Source of the DNA: Bacillota bacterium
GTDB lineage: Bacteria > Bacillota > Clostridia > Acetivibrionales > DTU013
DNA length: 64,000 nucleotides
Assembly: GCA_023435305.1 (NCBI GenBank)
Contig: JAEYRV010000043.1
Location: forward strand, 31,922-95,921
Direction: 5' to 3'
Under the pieces are notes generated by a model that was not told where the DNA came from, ran no database searches, and worked only from the letters and a program-made list of their open reading frames with translations. Positions 62,657 to 64,000 of this stretch are shown piece by piece. The stretch's first letter is position 1. Every line of letters begins with the position of its first letter. Both the position numbers and the translations under genes were made by a program.

Positions 62657-63145
62657 TTATTCCCCAAAATAATCAAGCCACTCAACTGCTTCAAAGCCGC
62701 TTTCCCTCAGAATACTGTCACAATGGCCTGTATGATACTGCATATGTCTGATGAGCATGAACACAATATCCATATTGATTATCTTATCATATAATACGCA
62801 TGCCGACCCAAGCCACGAATCATCCTTACCTTCAAAGAATGCTCCACATATAGCAGCGACTTCATTGAAATACCCTTGCAGTTCTTCTTTCGTCAAACTG
62901 TCTACCGGGTCACCTTCCAGTTCAGGATATAATACCTTCCCCGCAAATGGCTCAGTAAAGCTTTCATTGCTCAGCCTCATCCAGTAATTGACACCGGCCA
63001 GTGCATGAAGGATCTGCTGCCAGAACACGTAACCTCCACGCTTTTTATCCCATAGCTCATCAGGGCATTTAACGATCAGCTCCTGCAGCATTTTAAAGGA
63101 CATTTCGAAATGAGTCCTTGCCGCATCTATTATACTTCTTGCCAT
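62657..63145 (-). CDS. DinB-family protein
   Basis: The 162-residue four-helix protein has the DinB pattern with a first His in WQQILHALAGVNYW (about 48) and the later HMQYHTGHCDSIL segment (about 134-146) supplying two more, a three-histidine metal site typical of the superfamily. Its activity is unknown; relatives include thiol-dependent transferases and stress-induced proteins. It begins MARSIIDAARTHFEM with an AAAGGAG-type site before the ATG. It lies between the DUF5680 gene and the ANT-like gene on the same strand, with gaps of about 60 and 120 bases, and may be cotranscribed with them. Confidence 0.85.
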   Translation of the reverse strand: MARSIIDAARTHFEMSFKMLQELIVKCPDELWDKKRGGYVFWQQILHALAGVNYWMRLSNESFTEPFAGKVLYPELEGDPVDSLTKEELQGYFNEVAAICGAFFEGKDDSWLGSACVLYDKIINMDIVFMLIRHMQYHTGHCDSILRESGFEAVEWLDYFGE

Positions 63146-63204
63146 TATTCACACTCCTTTTCATGGGCAAAAGTTATCCTTGCCTTGTTTCACACAGAAA
63201 TGGA

Positions 63205-63648
63205 TCACTTCACATCTCCGCCGTGGAACATACATTCATATACTTTGTGCCCACCATTGAATATTTCTTCAAATCCGCTGTACCAGTGGAAATCGCCTGT
63301 AACGCTGCATATATACGAATACTCACCGCTGCGGTACTCTGATGGTCCTCTGTAGGGCTTATCAAACGGCACATTGGCCAGCGCTTCCTTCAGAAAATCC
63401 CCGGAAAAGCCTTCTGCTATGGTCCTCCCGCAGTAGTTCATGGCCCAGATGGGCTGTCCGTTTTCCCATACAGCCTCCTCTCCGGCAAATTTCTCACCGC
63501 CCAGATAGGTATCGATATAGAGCAAGTCTCCCTCGGTATACTGCAAATCATGTGACACAGGTCTCGATGGAGCCGCCTCCGGCCCTTTCCCTGCGTAGGT
63601 CGCCTTTTTCGCCCTTAACAAGAACTCCGTAATCTGTCTCAGATCCAT
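63205..63648 (-). CDS. DUF5680-family protein
   Basis: The 147-residue cytoplasmic protein has the family features DLRQITEFLLRAKKATYAG at the N terminus, a SRPVSHDLQYTEGDLLYIDTY-type segment near residue 29-50, a PYRGPSEYRSGEYSYIC stretch and the closing YECMFHGGDV. DUF5680 proteins have no known function; the fold seems related to small ligand-binding domains next to HTH domains in other species. The ATG at 63648 follows GGAGG at seven bases; the frame extending to 63714 has no better start. It is the first gene of a three-gene minus-strand run with DinB and the ANT-like gene. Confidence 0.8.
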   Translation of the reverse strand: MDLRQITEFLLRAKKATYAGKGPEAAPSRPVSHDLQYTEGDLLYIDTYLGGEKFAGEEAVWENGQPIWAMNYCGRTIAEGFSGDFLKEALANVPFDKPYRGPSEYRSGEYSYICSVTGDFHWYSGFEEIFNGGHKVYECMFHGGDVK

Positions 63649-63780
63649 TTGGCCACCTCCATTACATATCTCGAACTTGTGTTCCATTTTACCACAATTT
63701 GGTTTATTATGCAACGGTTTTTGCTCGATTTATATCATGTAAATGTGTGACCCAACACATGGATACCATTTCTCGAACCC

Positions 63781-63876
63781 GGCAGATATGTGATCAGATA
63801 CATAGGCAGATACGTAGTCAAATTCGTGGGCAGATACGTAGTCAAATACGTGGGCAGATACGTGGGCAGATACGCG
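63781..63876. repeat. 24-bp and 12-bp tandem repeats
   Basis: GGCAGATACGTAGTCAAATA-type 24-base units start at 63781, 63805 and 63829; then two 12-base GGCAGATACG units at 63853 and 63865. No gene is seen in the remaining sequence to the window end. Confidence 0.85.
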
Positions 63877-63878
63877 GG

Positions 63879-63899
63879 TGCACATTTTTTTGAGTTGTG
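63879..63899. repeat. Copy of the 17-bp element end found at 27.4 kb
   Basis: TGCACATTTTTTTGAGT at 63879-63895 is identical to both ends of the 27421-27580 element, and with the next four bases (TGTG) it matches the inverted right end over 21 bases. It directly follows a tandem array. Confidence 0.75.
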
Positions 63900-64000
63900 G
63901 GGATGATGTCATTGAGTTTATTGAATATGGTCTATACACAGGGCACATAATACGGATATTGCAGAGTTATGGAAACTCACAAACAGCCTATGCTCCCCAC

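Noticed and set aside
63730..63948. Repeat-coded ORFs at the window end
   Set aside because: Both strands only translate the 24- and 12-bp repeats; there is no start signal and no family-like sequence.

Overview
The window looks like a chromosomal segment of an anaerobic, probably spore-forming member of the Bacillota, class Clostridia. The basis is strong AGGAGG-type ribosome binding sites, several TTG and GTG starts, consensus sigma-A promoters, a GerMN-domain lipoprotein, AddAB rather than RecBCD, SLH and NlpC/P60 surface proteins, a c-di-AMP (ydaO) riboswitch and tRNAs with encoded CCA. Genus cannot be given from this sequence. No rRNA, transposase gene, phage module or CRISPR array was found.

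Layout. 1-9.7 kb: thrC, a membrane TPR protein, folC, secA, and a coupled yerC/secreted-protein pair on the minus strand, then a plus-strand acetyltransferase behind a perfect 34-bp palindrome. 9.7-15.1 kb: a GT2 glycosyltransferase, an acyltransferase, a DinB-like protein, a solute-binding lipoprotein without transporter genes, and tRNA-Gly and tRNA-Arg. 15.2-26.6 kb is accessory: a small inverted-repeat element, a lipoprotein, an SLH protein, two LuxR-type regulators (one fused to a membrane domain), two paralogous VCBS-like lipoproteins around asnB, and two tiny membrane proteins. 26.6-27.7 kb is a gene-free repeat island. 27.7-31.3 kb is a TetR-flavodoxin-FMN-binding-DUF4386 operon under a 59-nt palindromic operator, then DUF1848 and FmdB genes. 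31.5-38.5 kb: yfcE-like, rdgB, a GerMN lipoprotein, an AMIN amidase and ruvCAB. 38.5-41.4 kb: argG and argH, with a promoter overlapped by two ArgR-like boxes. 41.5-47.1 kb: a small unknown protein and sbcDC. 47.1-50.1 kb: a second repeat island, an NlpC/P60 hydrolase under a c-di-AMP riboswitch, and a third tandem array. 50.1-63.7 kb: GNAT, DUF1836, an SGNH hydrolase, a polysaccharide deacetylase, addBA, an ANT(6)-like nucleotidyltransferase, DinB and DUF5680 genes.

Functional themes. Recombination and repair (RuvABC, SbcCD, AddAB, RdgB), envelope biogenesis (SecA, AMIN amidase, NlpC/P60, deacetylase, GT2, SLH) and arginine synthesis are the coherent parts. The most unusual property is repetition. 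Two intergenic islands share one architecture: an inverted copy, a spacer of about 90 bp, then 41-bp direct repeats. A third array has 35- and 37-bp units, each perfect unit holding a small hairpin. A 17-bp end motif adjoins tandem repeats at two distant places. Several proteins, including SbcD, AddA and AddB, carry in-frame expanded low-complexity repeats. No complete new enzyme system is evident; the repeat families and the LuxR/SLH/small-peptide cluster are the best leads.
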